Shown here piece after piece: positions 8,337 through 18,006 of a stretch of DNA of 64,000 nucleotides (the first letter of the stretch is position 1; each line of letters opens with the position of its first letter). The stretch comes from Vibrio splendidus (GTDB lineage: Bacteria > Pseudomonadota > Gammaproteobacteria > Enterobacterales > Vibrionaceae). Under the pieces are notes generated by a model. The model saw only the letters and a list, made by a program, of their open reading frames with translations, was not told the origin of the DNA and did no database searches. The position numbers were made by a program, and so were the translations under genes. The stretch is taken from positions 3,038,001 to 3,102,000 of the forward strand of contig NZ_AP025508.1 of NCBI RefSeq assembly GCF_024347615.1. The letters run 5' to 3'.

Positions 8337-10022
8337 CTAACCTTCGATCAAGAGAATACGAGTCTCGTAAGGTCGCAAAACTTGATGATTAGACGCCACT
8401 AAACTCTCGCTCACTTGATAATTAGACAACAAGCTCTTAGCCTTCGCCATCTCAAAACGTTCAGGTAAAACGCATTCAGCCTCTTCACCATAGTAGTTGT
8501 TAATGCACAGCAGAGTTTGTCCTTCACTTTCACGTGCATACGCAAAAATGGATGAGTGCTCAGGCAGTAGATCTTGATAACTGCCATCCGTAATCACTGG
8601 TACTTGTTTACGTAACTCAATCAAACTCTTATAGAAATAGAAGACCGAGTCTTTATCTTCAAGCGCTTGCTCAGCATTGATCTCAGTGTAGTTATTCGCA
8701 ACATCTAACCATGGCTGTGATAGCGAAAAGCCAGCGTAAGGCTCACTGTTCCATTGCATTGGTGTACGAGAGTTATCACGAGATTTCTGCGCTAAAATCG
8801 CCATCATATCTTCATGAGCCACACCATCACGGTTAACCATGATGTCGTACATATTGGTACTCTCTACATCACGATACTGGCTGATCTCGGTGTAACCCGG
8901 GTTGGTCATCCCAATCTCTTCACCTTGATAGATATAAGGTGTGCCTTGCATCATGTGCACAGAAGCAGCCAACATTTTAGCCGACTCAACACGATATTGT
9001 TGATCGTTACCTAAGCGGCTCACGACTCTTGGTTGGTCGTGGTTACACCAGAATAGTGCGCCCCAACCTTTGCCGTTCAATCCCGTTTGCCAGTGGTTAA
9101 AGATCGACTTGAGCTGTAAGAAGTCAAACAGAGCATTAGTCCACTTCTCACCATTGGTGTAATCGACCTTAAGGTGGTGGAAGTTAAACACCATCGATAG
9201 CTCGCTGTTATCAATGTTTGAATATTGCTGACAATGCTCCAACGTGGTTGAAGACATCTCGCCGACGGTCACGCTGCCGTATTTCTGGAATACCGCTTCG
9301 CTGATCTCTTTTAGATATTCGTGCACACGTGGGCCATCGGTATAGAAACGACGACCATCGCCAATATCATCATTTGGGAAGTCTTGCTGCTTTGAAATCA
9401 GGTTAATGACATCGAGCCGGAAACCATCGACGCCCTTTTCAGCCCAGAAGCTGATAACGTCTTTCACTTCTTCACGTACAACCGGGTTCTCCCAATTAAG
9501 GTCAGCCTGTTCTTTGGCGAATAAGTGTAGGAAGTATTGTCCAGTCGCCTCATCTAATTCCCATGCATTACCACCGAACTTAGACTGCCAGTTGGTTGGT
9601 GCTTGACCGTTTACTGGGTCTTTCCAGATGTAATAATCACGGTATGGGCTGTTTTTGTCACCCAGTGCAGACTGAAACCATGCATGCTCTGTTGAAGTAT
9701 GGTTTACCACGATATCCATCACGATACGGATGCCACGTTGATGCGCTTCAGACAGTAACAAGTCGAAGTCTTCCATGGTGCCGAATTGAAGGTTAATCGC
9801 GTAGTAGTCTGAAATATCGTAGCCATTATCGATCATAGGAGATGCGTAAACTGGGGTTAGCCAAATCGCATCCACGCTCAAGTTTTTGAGGTAATCCAGT
9901 TTCGAAATGATCCCTTTGATATCGCCAGTACCTTTACTGCCACTGTCACAAAAGCTCTTTGGGTAGATTTGATAGATGGTTGCGGTTTTCCACCAGCTTT
10001 CATCATGTTCAGTCATCGCCAT
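8337..10022 (-). CDS. treC: Trehalose-6-phosphate hydrolase (alpha,alpha-phosphotrehalase)
   Basis: A cytoplasmic GH13 enzyme that splits trehalose 6-phosphate, the product of TreB, into glucose and glucose 6-phosphate. Family motifs are in order: WWKTATIYQIYPKSF at the start, DIVVNHTS, the nucleophile region GFRLDVINLIS, acid/base VGEMSS and NHDQPR. At 561 residues the length is normal. In-frame starts exist at 10031 (GTG), 10022 and 10016 (ATG); I favour 10022 because AAGTGAG lies eight bases upstream. It follows treB on the same strand, but a strong hairpin between them may lower its expression. Confidence 0.93.
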   Translation of the reverse strand: MAMTEHDESWWKTATIYQIYPKSFCDSGSKGTGDIKGIISKLDYLKNLSVDAIWLTPVYASPMIDNGYDISDYYAINLQFGTMEDFDLLLSEAHQRGIRIVMDIVVNHTSTEHAWFQSALGDKNSPYRDYYIWKDPVNGQAPTNWQSKFGGNAWELDEATGQYFLHLFAKEQADLNWENPVVREEVKDVISFWAEKGVDGFRLDVINLISKQQDFPNDDIGDGRRFYTDGPRVHEYLKEISEAVFQKYGSVTVGEMSSTTLEHCQQYSNIDNSELSMVFNFHHLKVDYTNGEKWTNALFDFLQLKSIFNHWQTGLNGKGWGALFWCNHDQPRVVSRLGNDQQYRVESAKMLAASVHMMQGTPYIYQGEEIGMTNPGYTEISQYRDVESTNMYDIMVNRDGVAHEDMMAILAQKSRDNSRTPMQWNSEPYAGFSLSQPWLDVANNYTEINAEQALEDKDSVFYFYKSLIELRKQVPVITDGSYQDLLPEHSSIFAYARESEGQTLLCINNYYGEEAECVLPERFEMAKAKSLLSNYQVSESLVASNHQVLRPYETRILLIEG

Positions 10023-10119
10023 CTCTAACACTCACTTACCAGAAAATATAAAATAAAAATCACCATGTGAATCATGGTCGAATAGCCGTTATAACTAAAA
10101 GAAAAAGCTATAAATAAGA

Positions 10120-10152
10120 GAAAAAGCGATGACTTACTTGAAGTCATCGCTT
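10120..10152 (-). terminator. Terminator or attenuating hairpin between treB and treC
   Basis: A perfect 12-base inverted repeat (AAGCGATGACTT, AAGTCATCGCTT) around a five-base loop is followed on the minus strand by TTTTTCTC. It lies inside the treB-treC gap. Confidence 0.75.
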
Positions 10153-10162
10153 GTTAAATGCA

Positions 10163-11587
10163 TTACGCGTTGGCGGTTTCTAGCTCGCCTTTCATCTGTG
10201 CTCGTTTATAGAAGAACAATGTCAGCGTTATCGGCAGTACAACCGCCACCAGCATCGCGACTAAGTAAATCGACCAATATTGAGGTTGAATCGATAAGAT
10301 ACCCGGCAAACCACCAACACCGATACCATTCGCCATCACACCTGCACTACCACAGATTGCAGCCGCTGCGGCACTGCCGATCATTGCGCTCAGCATTGGG
10401 AATTTGTATTTAAGGTTGACGCCGTACATCGCAGGTTCCGTCACACCTAAGTACGCTGAGATTGCAGCGGGTACTGATATGTCTCGCTCGCCTTCACGCT
10501 TACTCAAAATAATAATGCCAACTACAGCAGATGCTTGTGCAATGTTTGATAGCGCAATCAAAGGCCAGATTGGTGTGCCACCTAAATCTTGCATCAGTTG
10601 CAGATCCACAGCGTTGGTTGTGTGGTGAATACCTGTAATAACCAAAGGTGCGTATAGGAAGCCAAAGACCACTGAACCAAGAATCGCGAAGTCACCAGTC
10701 ATTGCCACTTTAGCCGCGAATGCCACACCATCACCTAACATACGACCGAATGGGCCAATGAAAGCGTGCGCTAGAATCACAGACAAGATGATCGAGACAA
10801 ATGGCACGACAACAAGGTACAGATAAGAAGGAACAATGCGCTTAAGGTTGGTCTCAATGAAGGCCAGAGCCACACCCGCTAACATCGCAGGGATCACCTG
10901 AGCTTGATAACCGACCTTCTCAATCACGAACAAGCCAAAGTCCCACACCTCAGGTACCGATTTACCTATCATGTAAGCGTTCATCAACTGTGGAGAAACC
11001 AAGGTCACACCGAGTGTGATACCCAGAATTGGCGTTCCGCCGAGTTTCTTAACCGTTGCCCAACACACACCAACTGGTAAGAAGAAGAAAATAGCTTCGC
11101 CAATCAACCATAAGAAAGAATGAACGGTTGCCCAGAACTGGCTGATCTCAACCAAGGTTTTGCCGTCGAACATGCGAATGTCGCCAATCACATTACGGAA
11201 ACCAAGAATCAAACCACCCGTAATAATGGCAGGTAGCAGTGGTACGAAAATTTCGGCTAAATGGGAGATACCACGCTCAAGGAAGTTCATATTTTGACGA
11301 GCAGCCAACTTCGCCTCATCTTTTGATGATGCATCTTTACCCGTTTGCTCAATCAGAAGTGCGTACACCTCATCAACCTCGGTGCCAATCACGACTTGGA
11401 ATTGACCTGCGTTCGTAAAGCAGCCTTTTACCAGTTTAAGCTTCTCTAATTCTGCTTTGTTCGCTTGTTCCGTATCGTTCAATACAAAACGCAGTCGAGT
11501 TAGACAATGGCTGACACTCGCAATATTCTCTTTGCCACCGACTAACTCGATAAGACGCGCAACGTCTTGCTTCGCTATCTTACTCAT
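10163..11587 (-). CDS. treB: PTS trehalose transporter, EIIBC component
   Basis: This permease imports trehalose and phosphorylates it to trehalose 6-phosphate, using phosphate passed from an EIIA-Glc protein encoded elsewhere. The EIIB domain is at the N-terminus with phospho-Cys28 in VSHCLTRLRF; the EIIC domain with about ten membrane segments follows (GGLILGFRNVIG, GIHHTTNAVDLQ, TEPAMYGVN). I take the ATG at 11587 because the product then begins MSKIAKQD as in known TreB proteins and a GGGGT ribosome site precedes it; an upstream ATG at 11608 would add seven residues. Operator repeats for TreR lie just upstream. Confidence 0.95.
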   Translation of the reverse strand: MSKIAKQDVARLIELVGGKENIASVSHCLTRLRFVLNDTEQANKAELEKLKLVKGCFTNAGQFQVVIGTEVDEVYALLIEQTGKDASSKDEAKLAARQNMNFLERGISHLAEIFVPLLPAIITGGLILGFRNVIGDIRMFDGKTLVEISQFWATVHSFLWLIGEAIFFFLPVGVCWATVKKLGGTPILGITLGVTLVSPQLMNAYMIGKSVPEVWDFGLFVIEKVGYQAQVIPAMLAGVALAFIETNLKRIVPSYLYLVVVPFVSIILSVILAHAFIGPFGRMLGDGVAFAAKVAMTGDFAILGSVVFGFLYAPLVITGIHHTTNAVDLQLMQDLGGTPIWPLIALSNIAQASAVVGIIILSKREGERDISVPAAISAYLGVTEPAMYGVNLKYKFPMLSAMIGSAAAAAICGSAGVMANGIGVGGLPGILSIQPQYWSIYLVAMLVAVVLPITLTLFFYKRAQMKGELETANA

Positions 11588-11655
11588 ACTACCCCACCCT
11601 GGTTTCATTCAATTACTCTTCTAAACCATGCAGCTATAACCACTCGATTTAGATT

Positions 11656-11674
11656 AATGGGAACATTCCCAATT
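11656..11674. promoter_or_regulatory. TreR operator 1 upstream of treB
   Basis: AATGGGAACATTCCCAATT contains the perfect palindrome core GGGAACATTCCC (11659-11670), close to the GGGAACGTTCCC operator of E. coli TreR. It overlaps the expected treB transcription start; a possible -10 (TATAAT on the minus strand) lies at 11681-11686. Confidence 0.8.
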
Positions 11675-11710
11675 ACGGGTATTATAATGCCTTCATGAAT
11701 AATAAATTAA

Positions 11711-11728
11711 AATGGGAACAGTCCCATT
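11711..11728. promoter_or_regulatory. TreR operator 2 upstream of treB
   Basis: AATGGGAACAGTCCCATT is an imperfect copy of operator 1, about 55 bases away. Two sites flanking the promoter would suit repression by looping or double occupancy. Confidence 0.75.
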
Positions 11729-11729
11729 A

Positions 11730-11745
11730 ATTGAAAGAGATCACA
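11730..11745 (-). promoter_or_regulatory. Possible CRP site for treB
   Basis: The sequence ATTGA-N6-TCACA matches 8 of 10 bases of the CRP core. Its centre would lie about 63 bases before the inferred treB start, close to a class I position. Motif match only. Confidence 0.35.
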
Positions 11746-11790
11746 CTCTAATTTTAATCTAAGCGGTTCAATTTCGCTTGATTGAGTGAA

Positions 11791-12735
11791 TTATAGAATA
11801 GGAGATTGAGTATGATGAGAGATCTCTGCATTGCCTAAAAGCTGAGAGATCAATAGATTAGCGGCTAATTTCCCCGCAGATTGATACCCAGGATCAATAC
11901 TAAATACTCGAGGGAACAAGAAAGAGAGAAGATCATTGCCACCAACGCCAGTCACCACCACATCTTCACGTTGTAACTCTTGCAGACGTTTGATTACGCC
12001 AAGAGCCAGTGTATCACTCGCACAGACAATCGCTTGAGTCGCAGGAGCAAGCACCTCATCCACCAACTGATAAGCGCTTTCATGATGAAGTTGACCAGTA
12101 CGATAGTTCGCAATTGAACCTGTATTTTCACACCACTCGAGATAAGCCTTAAGACGCAGTTCACCGGTTGATTTGTCACTAGGATCAACGCCAATGAAGC
12201 CAACCTCAGAGATCCCCTGATCTGCTAAATGCGTTAATGCACTATTGATCACCTGTTGGTTATCATAGTTAATCGACGTCACGTTCTCGGTATCCAGAGC
12301 AATCACCACCGCTTTGTGTTCCCAAGCTTCAATCGCAGGAATATCACAGTCAGTAAAACCGAATACAATGATGCCGTCTACATTGCGACGCTTGAGAACC
12401 TGCAGATGTTCATTGGCTTTTTCTCTATCAAGCTGACTTTCCATGATCACCACATCGTAATCCGCTCGATACAATTCGGCCAGCATCGTACTTACCGCTT
12501 TGTTTTCAGAAGGAGAGTCCAGACGAGAAATGATTACGCCGATGACTTTTTGACTGCCACCGCGCATAGACTGTGCAGACTTTGAAGGCGAGTACCCAGA
12601 TTCTTGAATTACTCTTTCCACCCTTTCACGGGTTTCAGGTTTCACTTTTGGATCATTGGTCAGAACGCGAGATACGGTTGACTTACCAACACCGGACAGC
12701 TTAGCAATATCGAGAATAGTGAGTTTTTTGCTCAT
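11791..12735 (-). CDS. treR: LacI-family trehalose operon repressor
   Basis: A 314-residue LacI-type repressor, the same length as E. coli TreR. Residues about 1-55 hold the helix-turn-helix and hinge (KKLTILDIAKLSGVGKSTVSR, VLTNDPKVKPETRERV); the rest is a periplasmic-binding-protein-like sensor domain, which in E. coli binds trehalose 6-phosphate as inducer. The start MSKKLTILD at 12735 is chosen over an upstream start at 12789 whose extra 18 residues are not family-like. It is transcribed towards treB, with two GGGAAC operators in the gap. The gene order and operators make this the local regulator. Confidence 0.93.
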   Translation of the reverse strand: MSKKLTILDIAKLSGVGKSTVSRVLTNDPKVKPETRERVERVIQESGYSPSKSAQSMRGGSQKVIGVIISRLDSPSENKAVSTMLAELYRADYDVVIMESQLDREKANEHLQVLKRRNVDGIIVFGFTDCDIPAIEAWEHKAVVIALDTENVTSINYDNQQVINSALTHLADQGISEVGFIGVDPSDKSTGELRLKAYLEWCENTGSIANYRTGQLHHESAYQLVDEVLAPATQAIVCASDTLALGVIKRLQELQREDVVVTGVGGNDLLSFLFPRVFSIDPGYQSAGKLAANLLISQLLGNAEISHHTQSPIL

Positions 12736-12824
12736 AAAAAGTCTAACGTTAAAGGGAAGAGAGGAAAAAGCGAGGGCATACCCCCTCACTTAACTGTTTG
12801 TAAATCCTAGAAGTTAACTATGAC

Positions 12825-13160
12825 TTACTTTCGGCAATTTTTATAGACGACACGACCAAGTTCTAGACGTGCGTTGTCACCTTTAGTGCGTAAAGTGACG
12901 CTATTGATCAGTTCAGAGGTTCCATCATCTAAGATGTACTTCGTTCCTGAACCTGCCGCTATTTGAGTTAGGCGATATTCATTCTCTGGCAAACGTAATA
13001 CCGCTTTTTCATTACCAAGGTAAGCGACCTTAAATGAAGCGTCAGACTCACATTGATAAGTCACGAATTGATCATCCGAGACTGCACCATCAAGCGCCGC
13101 GGATTTAGAACACCCGACTAACGCTACCGTACATAGAGATGCTGCCAACAATGCTTTCAT
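12825..13160 (-). CDS. MliC-like lysozyme-inhibitor lipoprotein
   Basis: A 111-residue predicted lipoprotein: signal MKALLAASLCTVALVGC with Cys17 as the anchor. The mature part has the MliC pattern of a tyrosine-cysteine start (FVTYQCESDASFKVAY), a basic/hydrophobic middle, a SGTKY strand, a TLRTKGDNARLELG strand and a closing cysteine (VVYKNC). MliC proteins inhibit C-type lysozyme in the envelope. The family call is from motif pattern, not a search. It stands alone between treR and gmhB, on the same strand. Confidence 0.65.
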   Translation of the reverse strand: MKALLAASLCTVALVGCSKSAALDGAVSDDQFVTYQCESDASFKVAYLGNEKAVLRLPENEYRLTQIAAGSGTKYILDDGTSELINSVTLRTKGDNARLELGRVVYKNCRK

Positions 13161-13278
13161 ACTGCGTTCCTCATCTTTATATAGTTAACGGCGCTGATAT
13201 CTTATTTATGGGTTAGCACCCCAGTTGACTGGTTAGAACCCACGTAATAAGTAAGCCTGTTAACGGTAGGAAAATGTA

Positions 13279-13830
13279 TCAGCCTTTCAGGAAAGCTGGT
13301 ACATCTTTAATGCTATCTAGCACTACATTGGCAAGTGCCTCACCCTTTTCAGTCACGGGTTTACCGGTTCTCACCAATACTCTGGTACCAACACCAGCGG
13401 CTTCTGCGGCCATCATGTCTTCAGCTTTATCGCCAATCATGACAGAGTTAGCCATATCAATTTTGAGAAAGTCACGCGCAGAAATGAACATACCAGGTTT
13501 AGGCTTACGACATTCACAATCTTGCTTGTAGTCGCCAATGCCGTGTTCAGGGTGATGAGGACAGTAATAGATACCATCTAACTCAACGCCATTATCGACA
13601 AAGTTCCAATCCATCCACTGCGTCAAAGAAAGAAAACGATCTTCGCTAAACTTGCCACGAGCAATACCAGATTGGTTGGTCACAAGTACCAATAAATAGC
13701 CCATATCTTTAAACGCTTTTGCCGCTTCAAACACACCATCGATGTATTCAAAGTCATGCTCATCATGTACGTAGCCATGATCAACGTTAATCACACCATC
13801 ACGATCTAAAAAAACAGCCGGTTTAGACAA
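13279..13830 (-). CDS. gmhB: D-glycero-beta-D-manno-heptose 1,7-bisphosphate 7-phosphatase
   Basis: A cytoplasmic HAD-family phosphatase in ADP-heptose synthesis for the lipopolysaccharide inner core. Motifs: FLDRDGVIN (catalytic aspartates), [10 protein letters not shown], the zinc-binding loop CPHHPEHG...CECRKPKPG, and [12 protein letters not shown]. The 183-residue length is normal. It is divergent from metN, with which it is commonly neighbour in gamma-proteobacteria. Confidence 0.93.
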   Translation of the reverse strand: MSKPAVFLDRDGVINVDHGYVHDEHDFEYIDGVFEAAKAFKDMGYLLVLVTNQSGIARGKFSEDRFLSLTQWMDWNFVDNGVELDGIYYCPHHPEHGIGDYKQDCECRKPKPGMFISARDFLKIDMANSVMIGDKAEDMMAAEAAGVGTRVLVRTGKPVTEKGEALANVVLDSIKDVPAFLKG

Positions 13831-13948
13831 AATTCAGTTCTCTATCAACTCTCTATTAATCATTAATTATTACACGCTTTATTTGCTTCATCACTATCTA
13901 TTTAGTTTTGCGTTCGTTAACGGTTTGTTTCTACCTTAGCAACACAAT

Positions 13949-13980
13949 CGACGTTTAGCCGTCTAGACGTAAAAATATCT
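13949..13980. promoter_or_regulatory. MetJ operator: four tandem met boxes
   Basis: Four adjoining 8-mers, CGACGTTT, AGCCGTCT, AGACGTAA and AAATATCT, match AGACGTCT at 6, 7, 6 and 5 of 8 positions. Adjacent met boxes are the known MetJ target. They directly precede the candidate metN promoter. Confidence 0.85.
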
Positions 13981-13982
13981 AT

Positions 13983-14010
13983 TGACTTAGATCATAGAAC
14001 ACCATAGCAT
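13983..14010 (+). promoter_or_regulatory. Candidate metNIQ promoter
   Basis: TTGACT (13983-13988) and TAGCAT (14005-14010) are separated by 16 bases and abut the met boxes, so MetJ would block RNA polymerase. Strength is inferred from hexamers only. Confidence 0.5.
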
Positions 14011-14070
14011 CGTCTGTAAATCGAGCGAGCTATCGACATATTATTCTGTTCCACCTGCACGGGTTTCTCT

Positions 14071-15105
14071 ATGATTAAAGTGAATCAAGTCAACAAGGTT
14101 TTTTATCAAGGCACTAAAGAAATCAATGCCTTAATCGATATCAACCTTCACATACCTCAAGGTCAAATCTTTGGAGTTATCGGCTCTTCAGGTGCAGGCA
14201 AAAGTACCCTGATCCGTTGTGTAAATATGTTGGAAGCCCCGACCTCAGGTGAAGTGATTGTTGACGGTATTGACCTGACAAAACTCAGCAAATCAGAACT
14301 CAGCGAAGCTCGCCGTAACATCGGCATGATCTTCCAACACTTCAATCTGCTATCTTCTCGTACTGTATTTAACAACGTAGCACTGCCTTTAGAGCTTGCT
14401 GGTAGAGATAAAGCTGCGATTGAAGCGAAAGTGAGTGAACTACTTGAGCTTGTTGGTCTATCGGATAAGCGTGATACCTACCCTGCGAACTTAAGTGGTG
14501 GTCAAAAGCAGCGTGTCGCGATTGCTCGTGCGCTAGCGTCAGACCCAAAAGTACTGCTATGTGATGAAGCGACCAGTGCGCTGGATCCAGCAACGACTCA
14601 ATCTATTCTTGAGCTGCTACGTGAAATCAACCGTAAGTTGAGTATCACTATCCTACTGATTACTCATGAAATGGATGTGGTTAAAAGCATCTGTCACGAA
14701 GTCGCGATCATTGGTGATGGTGAGCTAGTAGAGAAAGGCACTGTGGGTGAAATATTCGCACACCCTAAAACAGAGCTGGCACATCAGTTCATTCGTTCAA
14801 CGCTCGATCTAACGATTCCTGAAGATTACCAAGCACGTTTGCAAGATACTCGCGTAAACAGCAGCTATCCACTGGTACGCCTTGAGTTTACTGGCGCAAC
14901 GGTCGATGCTCCGTTAATGACGCAAATCGCACGCAAATTCAACATCGGCGTTAGCATCTTAAGCTCAGACCTTGATTACGCCGGCGGCGTGAAGTTCGGC
15001 ATGATGGTTGCTGAATTGTTCGGTAATGAAGCAGACGATAATGCTGCTATCCAATTCCTACGCGACAACAATGTAAAAGTAGAGGTGCTTGGCTATGTCC
15101 TTTAG
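14071..15105 (+). CDS. metN: Methionine ABC importer, ATP-binding protein
   Basis: The ATPase of the D/L-methionine importer. Walker A is GSSGAGKST (residues 38-46), the signature is LSGGQKQR, and Walker B is VLLCDEAT followed by the SALDP loop. The C-terminal NIL domain (about 265-344, [24 protein letters not shown]) binds methionine and causes trans-inhibition in the family. It is the first gene of metNIQ, behind a met-box array, and overlaps metI by 11 bases. Confidence 0.97.
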   Translation: MIKVNQVNKVFYQGTKEINALIDINLHIPQGQIFGVIGSSGAGKSTLIRCVNMLEAPTSGEVIVDGIDLTKLSKSELSEARRNIGMIFQHFNLLSSRTVFNNVALPLELAGRDKAAIEAKVSELLELVGLSDKRDTYPANLSGGQKQRVAIARALASDPKVLLCDEATSALDPATTQSILELLREINRKLSITILLITHEMDVVKSICHEVAIIGDGELVEKGTVGEIFAHPKTELAHQFIRSTLDLTIPEDYQARLQDTRVNSSYPLVRLEFTGATVDAPLMTQIARKFNIGVSILSSDLDYAGGVKFGMMVAELFGNEADDNAAIQFLRDNNVKVEVLGYVL

Positions 15106-15778
15106 TTTCAACGAGATTGCTGACTGGATCAGCCTTAACAGTAACCTTCTATTAGGCGCAACAGGCGAAACTCTTTACATGGTTGCTGTTGCAGGCATCG
15201 TTGGTTTCGCTGTCGGTATCCCATTAGGCGTGATTCTACACACGACTAAAAAAGGTGGTCTGTTAGAGAACACCAAGCTAAACAAAATTCTTGGTGCGGT
15301 TGTCAACGTAGGCCGTTCAGTGCCCTTCTTAGTACTGATGGTTGCAATCATCCCACTGACTAAGATGTTGATTGGTACCTTCATCGGTACAACAGCAGCG
15401 ATTGTTCCACTAACAATTGGCGCTATCCCATTCGTGGCTCGACTTATCGAAAGTGCGCTACTTGAAGTACCAACAGGTCTAGTAGAAGCCGCTCAATCAA
15501 TGGGCGCAACACCAACACAAATCATCAATAAGGTTCTACTTCCTGAAGCACTTCCGACTATCATCAACTCAGTAACGATTACGTTAGTGACTCTGGTGAG
15601 CTACTCAGCAATGGCCGGAACTGTAGGCGGCGGTGGCCTAGGAGATGTCGCGATTCGTTACGGATTCCACCGCTACGATGTGACCATCATGGCTGTGACA
15701 GTAGTAATGTTGATTGTGCTTGTACAAATTATTCAATCAATCGGTGATTCATTGGTTCGCCGCGTTGACCACAGATAA
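15095..15778 (+). CDS. metI: Methionine ABC importer, permease protein
   Basis: A 227-residue inner-membrane permease with about five membrane segments and the EAA coupling motif ([22 protein letters not shown]). The ATG at 15095 is chosen; AGAGGTG seven bases upstream lies inside the end of metN, so the overlap indicates translational coupling. A TTG two codons earlier is less likely. It works with MetN and MetQ. Confidence 0.96.
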   Translation: MSFSFNEIADWISLNSNLLLGATGETLYMVAVAGIVGFAVGIPLGVILHTTKKGGLLENTKLNKILGAVVNVGRSVPFLVLMVAIIPLTKMLIGTFIGTTAAIVPLTIGAIPFVARLIESALLEVPTGLVEAAQSMGATPTQIINKVLLPEALPTIINSVTITLVTLVSYSAMAGTVGGGGLGDVAIRYGFHRYDVTIMAVTVVMLIVLVQIIQSIGDSLVRRVDHR

Positions 15779-15859
15779 AGACTCAGCGTTAAAACGCAAA
15801 CTATCTAAGACAAGAGTCGTCTGAACCAAATTAAATAGATTTATTAAAAGGAGATTATT

Positions 15860-16669
15860 ATGAAATTTAGCCTTAAAGGTTTACTGACTATCGCAGCGGC
15901 AGCTTCAGCGCTAGTACTAGCAGGTTGTGGCGAGAAAGAAGTGGATACTTCTAAAATCAAAGTTGGCGTAATGGCAGGTGCTGAAGCACAAGTTGCAGAA
16001 GTAGCAGCTAAAGTAGCAAAAGAGCAGTACGGCCTAGATGTTGAGTTAGTGACTTTCACAGATTACGTAACACCTAACGCAGCGCTAGATGACGGTTCGA
16101 TCGATATCAATGCATTCCAACACGCACCGTACTTAGATCAGCAAGTGGCTGACCGTGGTTACAAGCTAACAATCGCTGGTAACACGTTTGTTTACCCAAT
16201 TGCAGGTTACTCTAAAGAAGTTAAATCGGTAGATGAAATCCAAGACGGCGCTCGTATTGCAGTACCAAACGATCCAACTAACCTAGGTCGCTCTCTACTT
16301 CTTCTTGAGCAACAAGGTCTACTTGAACTTCGTGAAGGCGCTGGTCTTCTAGCAACCGTTCGTGACATTGTGGGTAACCCTAAGAATCTAACGATTGTTG
16401 AACTAGACGCAGCTCAACTGCCACGTTCTCTTGATGATGTTGCACTGTCTATCATCAACACAACTTACGCGAGCTCTATCAACCTGACTCCGCAAAAAGA
16501 CGGCATCTTCGTTGAAGACAAAGACTCTCCATATGTAAACCTAATCGTTTCTCGTGAAGAAAATCTAAACGCTGAAAATGTACAGAACTTCGTAAAAGCT
16601 TACCAAACTGAAGAAGTGTACAACGCAGCTTCTGATATCTTCCAAGGTGGCGTAGTTAAAGGTTGGTAA
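15860..16669 (+). CDS. metQ: Methionine-binding lipoprotein
   Basis: The substrate-binding lipoprotein of the MetNIQ importer, 269 residues. The signal ends with lipobox LVLAGC (Cys23), and the mature protein shows NlpA-family motifs: KVGVMAGAEA, QHAPYLDQQ, VPNDPTNLGRSLLLLE. An AAGGAG ribosome site lies seven bases before the ATG. It ends the operon, followed by a strong terminator at 16702. Confidence 0.96.
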   Translation: MKFSLKGLLTIAAAASALVLAGCGEKEVDTSKIKVGVMAGAEAQVAEVAAKVAKEQYGLDVELVTFTDYVTPNAALDDGSIDINAFQHAPYLDQQVADRGYKLTIAGNTFVYPIAGYSKEVKSVDEIQDGARIAVPNDPTNLGRSLLLLEQQGLLELREGAGLLATVRDIVGNPKNLTIVELDAAQLPRSLDDVALSIINTTYASSINLTPQKDGIFVEDKDSPYVNLIVSREENLNAENVQNFVKAYQTEEVYNAASDIFQGGVVKGW

Positions 16670-16701
16670 TCAACTAAACGACAGCAACCTATAGATACCC
16701 G

Positions 16702-16733
16702 AAGGGGCTGACATAACGTCAGCCCCTTTTTTA
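16702..16733 (+). terminator. Terminator of metNIQ
   Basis: AGGGGCTGAC and GTCAGCCCCT arms around five bases are followed by six T residues. Confidence 0.9.
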
Positions 16734-16761
16734 ATGATTATGATTTACAAGAAAGTTCGAC

Positions 16762-17967
16762 TTACCACCAAGCTTCCACTTGCATACCAACGCTCATTTC
16801 ACTGTTTTTACCTTCACCGAAGGCATTGTCATTTTCAGCATCGTTTAGGTAAGTGGCAAAGATACGGAATTCAGGACGAGACCAGAAGCCCACTTGTGGA
16901 ACCCAGGCCTGAGCGATTGTGAATTTACCACCCGCCCCATCTTTATTATCGATAGTTTCAACAAAGCCACCAATTTCAAGAATGGTACGCATACGCTTAT
17001 CCCACTTGTAAAGCGGGCGAATTACCGCACTGAAAGAATCATCATCGCTATTATTGGCGCCAACACCGGTTGATGCTGCATAACGAACAGTGTGGCCAAA
17101 CTCGATGTTCTCGCCAATCGCAAGCACGCCCCAGTTAATCAATCGGAAACCCTCGGCGTCGTTGTTGTTTGCATCACGAACGATGCCTTTACCCGTTCCA
17201 AAAGTCGTCATCTGCTCGGCGTAACCAGAGTTAGCAACCTGTAGAATCGTTTTATTGAAGCCACCAGAAAGGTTTTGATTCAAGCTTGCCGTTAGCATTA
17301 CACTGTCATCCGCGTCGATCGTTTGACCTTGTTTTTCATTGGCGAAGTTCATATCAATGCCGACCTCAAGATCCGCATTTTTCCACAATGGAATCCCGGC
17401 ATAGCGCACGTCTGCAATCATGGCTGTGGTTTCTTTGCCATCAAAGACATCACCCGTAACGGTGTCTTGAATCAAAGCTACCGATAATTTACCTGGACCC
17501 ATATTGATGTGTTCAACACCAGCACCAATACCACTGACATCCCAGTAGTAGTTGTCAACAATGTGTACATCATGACGCTGGTAGTAACGTTCACCTGCCC
17601 AAATTCCAATGTCCTTATCTTCAAAAAGCCCCACAGCCTGAACATTCAATTGCACCACATCAACGCTTTTATCCGCCGCGTTTTCATCTTGGCCTTGCCA
17701 GTACGACAACATGGAATCAACTAAAAATGAAACGTCGTCCTCTGCATACACCTCTTTCTTAAAACCAAACTCACCATACAGGTCATTTTCGTTGCCGAGT
17801 CGGCCAACTTTACTCACCTCCCACTTGCTGTTTGAGCCGCCTTCATTACTCAGGCCAACGCCTCCGCGCATGTAACCATTGAACTCCAATGGCGTGGTTT
17901 CATCAGCGTATAAATTAGGGGCAAGTAAAGCAGTAGAGAGTGCAGCAGCAATAGGTAACAGTTTCAT
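16762..17967 (-). CDS. LamB-type (maltoporin family) outer-membrane porin
   Basis: A 401-residue outer-membrane protein with a cleavable signal (MKLLPIAAALSTALLAPNLYA, cut before DETT) and a beta-barrel of alternating aromatic strands ending in EAWW. LamB-family features are the opening LEFNGYMRGGVG strand and the GERYYQRHDVHIVDNYYWDVSG block. LamB porins pass linear or small oligosaccharides. Two TreR-type operators 40-73 bases upstream tie it to trehalose, so it probably brings trehalose across the outer membrane for TreB. It converges with metNIQ. Ligand specificity is inference from regulation. Confidence 0.85.
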   Translation of the reverse strand: MKLLPIAAALSTALLAPNLYADETTPLEFNGYMRGGVGLSNEGGSNSKWEVSKVGRLGNENDLYGEFGFKKEVYAEDDVSFLVDSMLSYWQGQDENAADKSVDVVQLNVQAVGLFEDKDIGIWAGERYYQRHDVHIVDNYYWDVSGIGAGVEHINMGPGKLSVALIQDTVTGDVFDGKETTAMIADVRYAGIPLWKNADLEVGIDMNFANEKQGQTIDADDSVMLTASLNQNLSGGFNKTILQVANSGYAEQMTTFGTGKGIVRDANNNDAEGFRLINWGVLAIGENIEFGHTVRYAASTGVGANNSDDDSFSAVIRPLYKWDKRMRTILEIGGFVETIDNKDGAGGKFTIAQAWVPQVGFWSRPEFRIFATYLNDAENDNAFGEGKNSEMSVGMQVEAWW

Positions 17968-18006
17968 CGTCCATTCCTTTCAGATCTAGAATCAGGTTAT
18001 TTTTAT

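Noticed and set aside
16762..17967. Naming the porin lamB
   Set aside because: The family is clear, but the TreR operators suggest trehalose rather than maltose, and a true lamB may exist elsewhere, so no symbol is given.
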